A stretch of DNA of 64,000 nt from Streptococcus gwangjuense (GTDB taxonomy: Bacteria > Bacillota > Bacilli > Lactobacillales > Streptococcaceae), in the NCBI RefSeq assembly GCF_003627155.1, contig NZ_CP032621.1, forward strand, positions 1,302,001-1,366,000, given 5' to 3'. A program made the translations under genes and the position numbers. The stretch's first letter is position 1. Each line of letters begins with the position of its first letter. The notes under the pieces were generated by a model, which was not told the DNA's origin, did no database searches, and saw only the letters and a program-made list of their open reading frames with translations. Below are positions 44,742-53,310 of this stretch, piece after piece.

Positions 44742-46476
44742 CTTCTTCTCCCTTCATTTCCAGCTGCTGAGACTGGTAGGTTTGGGCATACCAGCCATCC
44801 AAAGCTAGCAAGTCTTCGTGCCTGCCTCGTTCGATGATTTGACCATTTTGCAGGACTAAAATCAAATCTGCATGGACAACTGCACTCAGGCGATGAGCCG
44901 TAATAATGGTTGTCTTGTCCTTTCGCGTCTCCTTGAGGTTGTCGATAATCGCATACTCTGTCTTGGCATCCACGGCTGACAAAGAATCATCCAAAACCAA
45001 GATATCAGGGTCTAAAATCATAGCCCGACTCATGGCCAGACGTTGCTTTTGACCACCAGAAAGACTGACTCCCTTTTCACCAATCAAGGTATCAAATCCC
45101 TGAGGCATGGCTACAATGTCTTGGTAAACTTGGGCTAGCTTAGTCGCTTCCTCGACCGCTGAAAGGGGCAAGTTAGGATTGCCAAAGCGGATATTGTCTA
45201 AGATAGAAGTCGCAAAGAGGAACTGGTCCTGAGGGACGTAGCCCATGAGACTGCGAAGGTCTGTCAAACGATAATCGCGAATATCGTGACCGTTTAGGTA
45301 AATAGCACCCTTATCCACATCGTATTCACGCAAGAGGAGCTTGATCAAAGATGTTTTCCCAGAACCTGTCTGCCCAACCAAGCCCAGAGTTTGCCCTTTT
45401 TCCAAACTAAAGTGAACATTTGTCAGTGTTTCCTCATTTTCAAAGGCAAAGCTATCAATGGCATACTGCAAGCGCCCATTTTCAATACTGTCTAGAGGAA
45501 ACTCGGGGTCTTGTACAGGTGATTCCTGAGACAAAAGTTCCTCAATCCGCTGGTAAGAAACCTTCCCTCGCTGAGTAATATTAAAGAGGAAGCCGATGGC
45601 CATAAGAGGCCAAACCAACATATCCAAGTAGCTGATAAAGGTGACCAGATTCCCAACGGTAATCTGCCCCTCCTGAACCATCAAAGAGCCTACCAAGAGC
45701 GTTAAAACATAGGAGGAACCAACAAATAAGAGAACCATGGGGTCAAAGAGACTATCGTATTTCATGGTTTGGAGGTTCTTTTGGAAGGTCAATTCATTGA
45801 CTGCCTGGAAAGACTTCAACTCGTCCGCCTGATACCCGAAAGACTTGGTCACTTTAATACCTGATACAGACTCCTGCACCTTGTTATTGAGTTCAGAAAA
45901 GGCAGCCTGCGATTCACCAAAAGCCTTGTGGGTCTTTCTACCTAGACGACTGGTCGCATAAGCCATGAAAGGTAAGGGTAAAATGGCAACTAGGGTCATT
46001 TGCCACGAAATGCTAAAGAGCATGGTCAGCAAAGTCACCAAAGCCGTGATAGAAGCATCAACCGCAGACATGACCCCACCACCTGCTAGACGAGTCAAGG
46101 CATTGATATCATTGGTTGCGTGTGCCATCAGATCCCCCGTCCGATAGGTTTGATAAAAGGCTGGAGACATTTTTGTGAAATGCTCAAATAAGCGAGAGCG
46201 CATAATCTGTCCCAGACGGTAGGAAGTCCCGAGGATATACATACGCCAAACATAGCGCAGATAGTACATACCAAAGGCTGCAAGAAGCAAGTAAAATAGG
46301 TCAAGAAGGAGATCATGTTGGGTTAATTGTCCCGATGTGATAGCATCAATAACCCGCCCCATAACCATAGGTGGAATGAGATTGAGTACGGAAACCAAGA
46401 CCAAAGCCACAATTCCGACTAGATAACGGCGCTTTTCTAACTTGAAAAACCACCAAAGTTTTTGAATAATGGACAT
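44731..46476 (-). CDS. Heterodimeric ABC exporter, subunit with noncatalytic Walker B
   Basis: This 581-residue half-transporter has Walker A GQTGSGKTS, a canonical signature VSLSGGQKQR, and Walker B ILVLDDS, where aspartate replaces the catalytic glutamate. This is the complement to the partner encoded downstream. The start at 46476 (MSIIQKLWWFF) has AAAGGGA; the longer frame to 46515 enters a BOX element. Substrate unknown; drug or lipid export is likely from family. Confidence 0.93.
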   Translation of the reverse strand: MSIIQKLWWFFKLEKRRYLVGIVALVLVSVLNLIPPMVMGRVIDAITSGQLTQHDLLLDLFYLLLAAFGMYYLRYVWRMYILGTSYRLGQIMRSRLFEHFTKMSPAFYQTYRTGDLMAHATNDINALTRLAGGGVMSAVDASITALVTLLTMLFSISWQMTLVAILPLPFMAYATSRLGRKTHKAFGESQAAFSELNNKVQESVSGIKVTKSFGYQADELKSFQAVNELTFQKNLQTMKYDSLFDPMVLLFVGSSYVLTLLVGSLMVQEGQITVGNLVTFISYLDMLVWPLMAIGFLFNITQRGKVSYQRIEELLSQESPVQDPEFPLDSIENGRLQYAIDSFAFENEETLTNVHFSLEKGQTLGLVGQTGSGKTSLIKLLLREYDVDKGAIYLNGHDIRDYRLTDLRSLMGYVPQDQFLFATSILDNIRFGNPNLPLSAVEEATKLAQVYQDIVAMPQGFDTLIGEKGVSLSGGQKQRLAMSRAMILDPDILVLDDSLSAVDAKTEYAIIDNLKETRKDKTTIITAHRLSAVVHADLILVLQNGQIIERGRHEDLLALDGWYAQTYQSQQLEMKGEEDAE

Positions 46477-46514
46477 AAAATCCCTTTCTGATTGCAAATG
46501 GAAACCTGAGGCCA

Positions 46515-46620
46515 ATACTCAATGAAAATCAAAGAGCAAACTAGGAAACTAGCCGCAGGCTGTACTTGAGTACGGCAAGGCGACGTTGGCGCAGTTTGAA
46601 TTTGATTTTTGAAGAGTACA
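46515..46620 (-). repeat. BOX element, boxA-boxC form, reversed
   Basis: On the plus strand ATACTCAATGAAAATCAAAG leads into CTAGCCGCAGGCTG, then the boxA complement TACGGCAAGGCGACG and an end GAAGAGTAC. It is about 80 to 90% like the reverse complement of the element at 9392-9496, and again has no boxB. It lies between the ABC exporter and DUF421 genes. Confidence 0.92.
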
Positions 46621-46636
46621 AGACCCCAGGCTTTTC

Positions 46637-47272
46637 TTATTCATAGGTTACGACTGTAACAGCACCCTTGTCATACTCAGCGATAAAGATGTTAGCTACA
46701 TTGTCATGCCCTTGCTTACTGAGATTGTCAAGCAACCAGTCTTCGCTACGACCAATCGACTCCAAAACATCGACTTGAATCACACCGTCAGTCACAACTG
46801 GATACTTAGGATTTTCATCTCCCATTTGGACCACGATGAGTTGGCCATTTTGCTCCTGCACAGCTCGTTTAACTTGCTTCATCTGGAAAATCCCTTGGCT
46901 ACGAAGTTTGAGGGCTACATCCGCTGCAGACAAGCCAACTGAACGACAGGCTTCTGGGTCAATCTTCCCGTTTTTGATAAGAAGAGTTGGTTTCCCATCA
47001 ATCAAGCGTTTGACAAAACGAACATTGTTATTGAGCCATTTGAGTGTCAAAACCAAAATCGTCCACATCATCAGAATCACTGCATACTGGAGAATACTGA
47101 TAGAACTATTGTAAATCACCCCACCGATGATACCACCAAGAACATAGTTCTGAATTTGGTCTGTCGCAGAGTTAGGTGCTAGATTCCCCTTTCCTGTCAC
47201 ATTAATAACAAAAACCAGCGAGAAGAGACCCAAGGCCAGTTTGATTAAAATTTCCATATAGTTGAGCGTCAT
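46637..47272 (-). CDS. DUF421 domain membrane protein (YetF/YcaP-like)
   Basis: This 211-residue protein has three N-terminal membrane segments (about residues 8-28, 38-55 and 60-80) and a soluble DUF421 domain. That domain starts GKPTLLIKNGKIDPEACRSV and contains the conserved AADVALKLRSQGI and VQEQNGQLIVVQ. Start codon and the DUF3290 stop overlap (ATGA). No function is established. The pair with DUF3290 is conserved in streptococci. Confidence 0.88.
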   Translation of the reverse strand: MTLNYMEILIKLALGLFSLVFVINVTGKGNLAPNSATDQIQNYVLGGIIGGVIYNSSISILQYAVILMMWTILVLTLKWLNNNVRFVKRLIDGKPTLLIKNGKIDPEACRSVGLSAADVALKLRSQGIFQMKQVKRAVQEQNGQLIVVQMGDENPKYPVVTDGVIQVDVLESIGRSEDWLLDNLSKQGHDNVANIFIAEYDKGAVTVVTYE

Positions 47273-47724
47273 TTGTTTACCTCCACCAATTCAATAGCAT
47301 CTGTTTGATGCAATTCTATTTTCTCTAAAAGATACTTGTCTGGTTGGTTCCCGTTCATGGCGCGGTAGACATTTGAACCTACCTTGATTAGCGCTCCATC
47401 AATGATTGCAGAAGTATTGACGTAAACTTCTGATTTATCTACTCCCAAGTCTTTGGAAACAACCTCTATAAAATGAAGGGAGGTTTGAAATTGGTTGTTA
47501 GAGGCTTGATTGGTCTGGTATTTTGAAATTGTCACCAAAAGCATGGCCACCAAGGTCAAGGCCAAAATCATGACCAATTCCCGAAACTTAGTCCCCTTTT
47601 TATCACGATAAGCCTTAAAAGCAAAAAAACCTGTGATAGCTAGGAGAACAATCCCAAAGCCAATCATGATGCCATTTTGCTGACTGATTTGGCTTAGCAC
47701 ATAGTCATATGAGTAAAATTTCAT
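47269..47724 (-). CDS. DUF3290 family membrane protein
   Basis: This 151-residue protein has two membrane segments (about residues 18-36 and 50-67) and a soluble C-terminal domain, starting MKFYSYDYVLSQISQQNG. It has an AAAGGGAG ribosome site and is translationally coupled to the DUF421 protein. Function unknown. Confidence 0.85.
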   Translation of the reverse strand: MKFYSYDYVLSQISQQNGIMIGFGIVLLAITGFFAFKAYRDKKGTKFRELVMILALTLVAMLLVTISKYQTNQASNNQFQTSLHFIEVVSKDLGVDKSEVYVNTSAIIDGALIKVGSNVYRAMNGNQPDKYLLEKIELHQTDAIELVEVNK

Positions 47725-47794
47725 TTATTTTCACTCCCTTTCATAAGATCATTCTTCATTATAAACGAAAGAGGGGGATTTTTCAAACCATACG

Positions 47795-47824
47795 TTGGGG
47801 AAATAGACCTTTTTTTGGTATAAT
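47795..47824 (+). promoter_or_regulatory. Promoter of exoA
   Basis: TTGGGG (47795-47800), 18 bases, TATAAT (47819-47824) with an extended TGG. It is 34 bases before the start. Confidence 0.65.
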
Positions 47825-47857
47825 AAAATCTATAATCTGAATGAAAAAGGTAACTTT

Positions 47858-48685
47858 ATGAAACTCATCTCATGGAATATTGATTCCCTCAATGCTGCCC
47901 TAACTAGTGACTCAGCTCGTGCAAAATTGTCCCAAGAAGTCCTACAAACCTTGGTCGCTGAAAATGCTGATGTCATTGCTATCCAAGAAACCAAGCTTTC
48001 TGCCAAGGGTCCTACAAAGAAACACTTGGAAATTTTAGAAGAACTCTTCCCAGGCTACGCAAACACGTGGCGCTCTTCCCAAGAACCTGCCCGTAAAGGC
48101 TATGCTGGAACCATGTTCCTTTATAAAAAAGAACTTACACCCACTGTCACTTTCCCAGAAATCGGTGCCCCTTCTACCATGGACTTGGAAGGTCGTATCA
48201 TCACTCTAGAATTTGATGAATTTTTCGTGACCCAGGTTTACACACCAAATGCTGGTGATGGTCTCAAACGCTTGGAAGAACGTCAAGTCTGGGATGTCAA
48301 ATATGCTGAGTACTTGGCTCAACTAGACAAAGAAAAACCAGTCCTGGCGACCGGTGACTACAATGTAGCCCACAATGAAATCGACCTTGCAAATCCTGCC
48401 AGCAACCGTCGTTCACCAGGATTTACCGACGAGGAGCGTGCTGGATTTACCAACCTTTTGGCAACTGGATTTACTGATACCTTCCGCCACATTCACGGCG
48501 ATGTTCCAGAACGCTACACTTGGTGGGCACAGCGCAGCAAGACTTCTAAAATCAACAATACAGGCTGGAGAATCGACTACTGGCTCACAAGTAACCGTCT
48601 CGCAGACAAGGTCACTAAATCTGATATGATTGACTCAGGAGCTCGCCAAGACCACACACCCATTGTCATGGAGATTGAACTCTAA
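47858..48685 (+). CDS. exoA: Exodeoxyribonuclease III / AP endonuclease
   Basis: This is a base-excision repair nuclease of 275 residues, starting MKLISWNIDSLNAAL. It has the metal-binding glutamate in IAIQETKLS, the FVTQVYTPNAG strand, GDYNVAHNEIDLANP (catalytic aspartate and asparagine) and the final RIDYWLTS and DHTPIVMEIEL. The family length is normal. It is followed 11 bases later by a VOC gene. Confidence 0.95.
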   Translation: MKLISWNIDSLNAALTSDSARAKLSQEVLQTLVAENADVIAIQETKLSAKGPTKKHLEILEELFPGYANTWRSSQEPARKGYAGTMFLYKKELTPTVTFPEIGAPSTMDLEGRIITLEFDEFFVTQVYTPNAGDGLKRLEERQVWDVKYAEYLAQLDKEKPVLATGDYNVAHNEIDLANPASNRRSPGFTDEERAGFTNLLATGFTDTFRHIHGDVPERYTWWAQRSKTSKINNTGWRIDYWLTSNRLADKVTKSDMIDSGARQDHTPIVMEIEL

Positions 48686-48696
48686 GGAGAAAGCGA

Positions 48697-49083
48697 ATGG
48701 ACTATCAAGCTCTCATTCCTGAATTTGTAGTATCTGACATCGAAAAATCACGCCACTTCTACTGCGACCTGCTAGGATTCTCTGTCGAATACGAGCGCCC
48801 CGAGGAGAAATTTCTCTTCCTCTCGCTTGAAGACTGCCAACTTATGCTAGAAGAAGGCAGCGCAGAAGAATTAGCTCAGCTGACCTATCCTTTCGGGCGC
48901 GGTGTCAATATTTCCTTTGGCATTGCAGATGTTCCTCAGCTCCACCAAAAACTGCTGGAAGCTGACTATCCTATCCATCGTCCCCTGACAAAAAGAGAAT
49001 TTCGAGTAGGAGATAGCTTTATATATCCCCATGAATTTGCAGTTCTAGATCCAGATGGCTATTTTTTAAGATTTAGCGAGTAG
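48697..49083 (+). CDS. VOC family (glyoxalase/bleomycin-resistance fold) protein
   Basis: This 128-residue protein has the two-repeat VOC pattern: IPEFVVSDIEKSRHFYCDLLG at the start and PHEFAVLDPDGYFLRFSE at the end, with plausible metal or ligand residues (H in FRVGDSFIYPHEF). Similar proteins are annotated as bleomycin resistance or glyoxalase, but true substrate is unknown. It follows exoA in the same unit and is closed by a terminator. Confidence 0.88.
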   Translation: MDYQALIPEFVVSDIEKSRHFYCDLLGFSVEYERPEEKFLFLSLEDCQLMLEEGSAEELAQLTYPFGRGVNISFGIADVPQLHQKLLEADYPIHRPLTKREFRVGDSFIYPHEFAVLDPDGYFLRFSE

Positions 49084-49123
49084 AATAATAAAGATTGGGA
49101 AAAAGTCTTTAAAGTTAGAAAGA

Positions 49124-49166
49124 GGCATATTGTCAGGTGTTTAAAAACCTAATAATATGCCCTTTT
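49124..49166 (+). terminator. Terminator after the VOC gene
   Basis: GGCATATT ... AATATGCC with an inner AGGT/ACCT pairing and a T run. Confidence 0.85.
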
Positions 49167-49263
49167 ATGATGGAAAAACCTTCTAAATGTTAGCCAATAA
49201 GTTAATTTTTGCCCATTTTTATTATATTTGTTCGTTTTTTAAACCAAAACACTAACAAAACAT

Positions 49264-49292
49264 TTGATTTCTAAAGTTATTTAGTGTAAAAT
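49264..49292 (+). promoter_or_regulatory. Promoter of the xpt-pbuX unit
   Basis: TTGATT (49264-49269), 17 bases, TAAAAT (49287-49292), followed by the purine riboswitch. Confidence 0.75.
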
Positions 49293-49332
49293 AAAAACAT
49301 TGGCTCAAGCCTATTTAAAATTGAATATCGTT

Positions 49333-49473
49333 TTACTTGTTTATGTCGTGAATTGGCACGACGTTTCTACAAGGTGCCGGAACACCTAACAATAAGTAAG
49401 TCAGCTTGAGGGGATGGTCTTTTTTGCCATGCCTATTTTGGGGACTTACTTAGAGATTAAGTAGGTCTTTTTT
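49333..49473 (+). promoter_or_regulatory. Guanine-sensing purine riboswitch with terminator
   Basis: The aptamer (49333-49399) has P1 TTACTTGT with ATAAGTAAG, P2 GTCGTG/CACGAC and P3 AGGTGCCGG.../AACACCT. The conserved J3-1 segment CTAACAATAAG has C at the position that pairs with guanine, so guanine or hypoxanthine is the ligand. A terminator, GACTTACTT / AAGTAGGTC with T run, follows at 49443-49473 and could compete with P1. It controls xpt and pbuX. Confidence 0.95.
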
Positions 49474-49542
49474 CTATCAGTTTTTACTGGATAAAAATCT
49501 GAAACAAGCAAATGAATTGGCTTTTAGACTTTAGGAGGTCTT

Positions 49543-50124
49543 ATGAAATTATTAGAAGAGCGCATCCTCAAGGATGGACATATCTTGGGTGACAACATTC
49601 TCAAAGTAGATTCCTTTTTAACCCACCAAGTTGACTTTAGCTTGATGAGAGAGATTGGTAAGGTTTTTGCGGAAAAATTCACTTCTGCTGGTATTACCAA
49701 AGTCGTGACCATTGAAGCGTCGGGTATTGCCCCAGCCGTTTTTACAGCTGAAGCCTTAAACGTTCCCATGATTTTCGCCAAAAAAGCTAAGAACATCACT
49801 ATGAACGAAGGCATCTTAACTGCTGAAGTTTACTCCTTTACCAAGCAGGTAACAAGCACCGTTTCTATCGCTGGAAAATTCCTCTCACCTGAGGACAATG
49901 TCTTGATTATCGACGATTTCCTTGCTAATGGCCAAGCTGCTAAAGGCTTGATTCAAATCATCGAACAAGCTGGATCAACAGTCGAAGCTATCGGTATTGT
50001 AATTGAAAAATCTTTCCAAGATGGCCGTGATTTGCTTGAAAAAGCAGGCTACCCCGTCCTATCACTCGCTCGTTTGGATCGTTTTGAAAATGGTCAAGTT
50101 ATTTTTAAGGAGGCAGATCTCTAA
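49543..50124 (+). CDS. xpt: Xanthine phosphoribosyltransferase
   Basis: Xpt salvages xanthine to XMP. The 193-residue protein starts [20 protein letters not shown] and has the PRPP loop [17 protein letters not shown] (about residues 121-137) and [14 protein letters not shown]. The start has TAGGAGG. Its stop overlaps the pbuX start by one base, so it is coupled to the permease. Confidence 0.96.
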   Translation: MKLLEERILKDGHILGDNILKVDSFLTHQVDFSLMREIGKVFAEKFTSAGITKVVTIEASGIAPAVFTAEALNVPMIFAKKAKNITMNEGILTAEVYSFTKQVTSTVSIAGKFLSPEDNVLIIDDFLANGQAAKGLIQIIEQAGSTVEAIGIVIEKSFQDGRDLLEKAGYPVLSLARLDRFENGQVIFKEADL

Positions 50125-51386
50125 TGCAAACTCAAGAAAAACACTCGCAAGCAGCCGTTCTTGGCTTGCAGCACTTACTAGCCATGTACTCAGGATCCAT
50201 CCTGGTTCCTATCATGATTGCGACAGCCCTTGGCTATTCAGCTGAGCAGTTGACCTACCTGATTTCTACAGATATCTTTATGTGTGGGGTGGCAACCTTC
50301 CTCCAACTCCAACTCAACAAATACTTTGGAATTGGACTACCAGTCGTTCTTGGAGTGGCCTTCCAATCCGTCGCTCCCTTGATTATGATTGGGCAAAGCC
50401 ATGGTAGTGGCGCTATGTTTGGTGCCCTTATCGCATCAGGGATTTACGTTGTTCTTGTTTCAGGCATCTTCTCAAAAGTAGCCAATCTCTTCCCATCTAT
50501 CGTAACAGGATCTGTTATCACAACAATTGGATTAACCTTGATTCCTGTCGCTATTGGAAATATGGGAAATAACGTTCCAGAGCCAACTGGTCAAAGTCTC
50601 TTGCTTGCAGCTATCACTGTTCTGATTATCCTCTTGATTAACATCTTTACCAAAGGATTTATCAAGTCTATCTCTATTTTGATTGGCCTGGTTGTTGGAA
50701 CTGCCATTGCTGCTAGCATGGGCTTGGTTGATTTCTCTCCTGTTGCGGCAGCACCACTTGTCCATGTCCCAACTCCACTCTACTTTGGGATGCCAACCTT
50801 TGAAATCTCATCTATTGTCATGATGTGTATCATCGCAACGGTGTCTATGGTTGAGTCTACTGGTGTTTATCTGGCCTTGTCTGATATCACAAAAGATCCA
50901 ATCGACAGCACGCGCCTTCGCAACGGTTACCGCGCAGAAGGTTTGGCCGTACTTCTCGGAGGAATCTTTAACACCTTCCCTTACACAGGATTTTCACAAA
51001 ACGTTGGTTTGGTTAAATTGTCAGGTATCAAGACTCGCCTGCCAATCTACTACGCAGCTGGTTTCCTGGTTCTCCTTGGACTCCTTCCTAAGTTTGGTGC
51101 CCTTGCTCAAATCATTCCAAGCCCTGTCCTCGGTGGTGCCATGCTGGTAATGTTTGGTTTTGTGTCTATTCAAGGGATGCAAATCCTCGCTCGTGTTGAC
51201 TTTGCTAACAATGAACATAACTTCCTTATCGCAGCAGTATCAATCGCTGCAGGTGTCGGACTCAATAACAGTAATCTCTTTGTCAGCATGCCGACAGCCT
51301 TCCAAATGTTCTTCTCAAACGGAATCGTTGTAGCTAGCCTACTGGCCATTGTCCTCAATGCCGTCCTAAACAGGAAGAAAAAATAA
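50124..51386 (+). CDS. pbuX: Xanthine/uracil permease family, xanthine permease
   Basis: This 420-residue permease of the NCS2 (xanthine/uracil) family has 12 or more membrane segments. It has the start GLQHLLAMYSGSILVPIMIA and the family signature motifs FQSVAPLIMIGQ, MVESTGVYLALS and FNTFPYTGFSQNVGLV. It acts with Xpt in purine salvage. It is followed by a terminator at 51388-51412. Confidence 0.95.
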   Translation: MQTQEKHSQAAVLGLQHLLAMYSGSILVPIMIATALGYSAEQLTYLISTDIFMCGVATFLQLQLNKYFGIGLPVVLGVAFQSVAPLIMIGQSHGSGAMFGALIASGIYVVLVSGIFSKVANLFPSIVTGSVITTIGLTLIPVAIGNMGNNVPEPTGQSLLLAAITVLIILLINIFTKGFIKSISILIGLVVGTAIAASMGLVDFSPVAAAPLVHVPTPLYFGMPTFEISSIVMMCIIATVSMVESTGVYLALSDITKDPIDSTRLRNGYRAEGLAVLLGGIFNTFPYTGFSQNVGLVKLSGIKTRLPIYYAAGFLVLLGLLPKFGALAQIIPSPVLGGAMLVMFGFVSIQGMQILARVDFANNEHNFLIAAVSIAAGVGLNNSNLFVSMPTAFQMFFSNGIVVASLLAIVLNAVLNRKKK

Positions 51387-51387
51387 G

Positions 51388-51412
51388 AAAAAGAGGTGTG
51401 AGCCTCTTTTTT
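51388..51412 (+). terminator. Terminator after pbuX
   Basis: AAAAAGAGG - TGTGAG - CCTCTTTTTT. Confidence 0.85.
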
Positions 51413-51436
51413 GTTTGACAAAATAAAAACATCTAT

Positions 51437-51604
51437 CTACTCATATATGCTAGTATCATAGTCCTGAAAATCATCTGCATCAAGAACTATTTCACCATTC
51501 TTATACTTTTCTCTTACAATACGTTCAGCTTCATACTTATCTTCAGCTTCTATACTCACTAAACGGGTTAGAGTTTCAGTAATTTCTATAGTATACTTTT
51601 TCAT
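51437..51604 (-). CDS. DpnD/PcfM-like small protein
   Basis: This 55-residue protein, MKKYTIEITETLTRLVSIEA at its start, ends DDFQDYDTSIYE. The pattern matches the DpnD/PcfM-like family of small proteins; function is unknown. Its ATG overlaps the stop of the next gene upstream (ATGA), so it is translated as part of the DpnI cassette. Published cassettes call the second gene dpnD; I cannot verify which of the two small frames here is that gene. No function is claimed. Confidence 0.75.
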   Translation of the reverse strand: MKKYTIEITETLTRLVSIEAEDKYEAERIVREKYKNGEIVLDADDFQDYDTSIYE

Positions 51605-51897
51605 CTTAAGTTTCTCTCCAATAACTCACTTATTAACAATAATCTATGTTTGGGACTTTCCAACCACTCTGGCAATTCATCTCCATATTCCCAGCTATAT
51701 TTTTTATTCAACAAAGAAAGTTGTTCCTCATCACCAAATTCTATATTTGCAGATATCCATTTCACACAGTCAGGGTCTGATAAAGTATAAACCATCAAAC
51801 TTAAGTTTTCATAATTACTCTCTGTTTCATAATCAGGCCAGATAACTTTTAAGAAATCATACACCTCTTCTGATGCAACAAGTTGTTTCGTTTTCAT
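51601..51897 (-). CDS. DpnI-cassette protein of unknown function
   Basis: This 98-residue protein starts MKTKQLVASEEVYDFLKVIW and ends LLLISELLERNLR. It is acidic and shows no known motif. It overlaps dpnI by four bases (51894-51897) and the small DpnD/PcfM-like gene by four. It is probably translated together with both and belongs to the restriction cassette. Together with the following frame (offset by two bases) it would be about 153 residues, close to the size I recall for DpnD. Confidence 0.7.
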   Translation of the reverse strand: MKTKQLVASEEVYDFLKVIWPDYETESNYENLSLMVYTLSDPDCVKWISANIEFGDEEQLSLLNKKYSWEYGDELPEWLESPKHRLLLISELLERNLR

Positions 51898-52657
51898 AAT
51901 TTCCGATACTTTCCTCTACCTTTAAATTCTATTATTTCTTTGTCTCTTAATATTTGAAGCTGTTGCCTAATCTTTTCTTTGATATGATTGTTCTTAACAA
52001 AGATATTTTTTAAGTCACTTTCAAAACGGTACATATCTTCAAGGGTAAATTCTAAACCATCTATCTTATCTATACAATTTAGAATTTCTATTGTCCAACC
52101 TCTTACTGAAAGAGAGTTCTTCCTTAAAAATAAACTTTGCTTAAATTCTTTTGTAACTTTTTCTGGATCTCTAACTTGTCCATTTTTCACAAGAAATATT
52201 CTTCCTTTAGAAGGTACTTGTGATAAATCAATGTTACAACCAATCCAACCTGCTCGTCTAGCAGTTGGCGCAAGTGGCTTCCTTTGAATAATTGATTTCG
52301 GTGTAACAAATTGCTTTGGAAGGACAAGAAAATTATTTACTTCAAAATTTTTTGTATAAGTTAAAAAAAGAAATTAGGATTATTATCTGCCTGAACACGC
52401 TCCATCATGGTTGCATAAGCACCATCATTGATTGTTGATGAAAAATTTCCTTTTTTGCTCTTCAGTTCAAACTCCTCACTACAATGATTACAGTAAAAAT
52501 CTGCTACAGGCCGATTATTTTCAAAATGATTTAAGGGATTGTTCCCACAATTAGGGCAATAAGACTGACGATAAACCCAATCCTCCGTTAAGATACGTGC
52601 CTTTTGGCTATTACTTTTATAGGTTTCTACTAATTCTAAATTAAAGTGTAATTCCAT
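51894..52657 (-). pseudogene. dpnI: DpnI restriction endonuclease, frameshifted in a homopolymer
   Basis: DpnI cuts GATC only when the adenine is methylated. The first 98 residues (52657 to about 52361) start MELHFNLELVETYKSNSQKA. They carry the zinc cysteines CPNC and CNHC and the catalytic D53, E64 and K66 (VADFYC, EFELKSKKG). They then stop right after NPNFFF. Adding one base in the run of seven A at 52363-52369 (plus strand) restores the rest. It reads LTYTKNFEVNNFLVLPKQFV and continues without stop through PLAPTARRAGWIGCNIDL to the C-terminal winged helix, ending GRGKYRKL at 51894. The gene is otherwise intact. It may be phase variable, dead or a sequencing error. Confidence 0.93.
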
Positions 52658-52798
52658 TTAAAAATTCCTCACTAATATGAGAATTCACTCGATATAAGCA
52701 ATTAAAATCTACTATAACTAGTATACCACAATATGTACCTATTACATTTGTATTTCATCACTCTCTTTTATATTTCCTTCTAACATATCTCATAAATT

Positions 52799-52829
52799 AA
52801 AAATGAGTGAGATAAATTTATCCCACTCA
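52799..52829 (-). terminator. Terminator after the thioesterase gene
   Basis: TGAGTGGGATAAATTTATCT-type hairpin (TGAGTG.GATAAATTTATC.CACTCA) followed by a T run on the minus strand. Confidence 0.8.
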
Positions 52830-52836
52830 CCTTTCT

Positions 52837-53241
52837 TTATATCCTTACCTGTCTTTCTTCTGACCTCTGGCCTGTGATAAACATGGTAAAGGTGGCTTTA
52901 CAGACATTTCTGCCTTCTTGATTGGTGATATCGACATCCACGACACAGGTTGTGCGACCTTGATGGACACATTCTCCTTTAATGGTCAACACGTCGTCGA
53001 GTTTTCCTGCTTTAAGGTAGTTGATAGAGGATTGGAGTGTCACTCCATCAAGCCCCAAAGATATGACCACCAAACCGCTGATCTGGTCGCAAAGGGTAAA
53101 GAGATAGCCACCATGGGCATTGCCATAGTAGTTGAGCGACGAGTCCACTACTTTTGTCGTCACCACAACGTGACCATCTCTCATTTGTTCAATTTCGTAA
53201 TTTTCAAAGGCAGATATAGCGTCAAAATGAAAGTCTTTCAT
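52837..53241 (-). CDS. PaaI family hotdog-fold thioesterase
   Basis: This 134-residue single-domain hotdog protein has the family core NYYGNAHGGYLFTLCDQISGL (about residues 33-53) and the LQSSINYLKAGKLDDVLTIKG block. The start at 53241 (MKDFHFDAISAFENY) has a perfect AGGAGG; a start seven codons earlier lacks one. Predicted to hydrolyse acyl-CoA or aryl-CoA thioesters; substrate unknown. Confidence 0.9.
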   Translation of the reverse strand: MKDFHFDAISAFENYEIEQMRDGHVVVTTKVVDSSLNYYGNAHGGYLFTLCDQISGLVVISLGLDGVTLQSSINYLKAGKLDDVLTIKGECVHQGRTTCVVDVDITNQEGRNVCKATFTMFITGQRSEERQVRI

Positions 53242-53310
53242 CGTTTCCTCCTGATATTTCAAACGACACTATGATACTACTTTTTATAGGACTGTGCAAG
53301 GAGAAAGCAC

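Noticed and set aside
44731..46476. Walker B aspartate as a damaging mutation
   Set aside because: It matches the expected asymmetry of heterodimeric exporters, with the partner's degenerate signature completing the same site.
51894..52190. A 98-codon frame starting with an ATG, as a separate protein
   Set aside because: It is the C-terminal third of DpnI, in frame with the first part after one base is restored; there is no ribosome site of its own.
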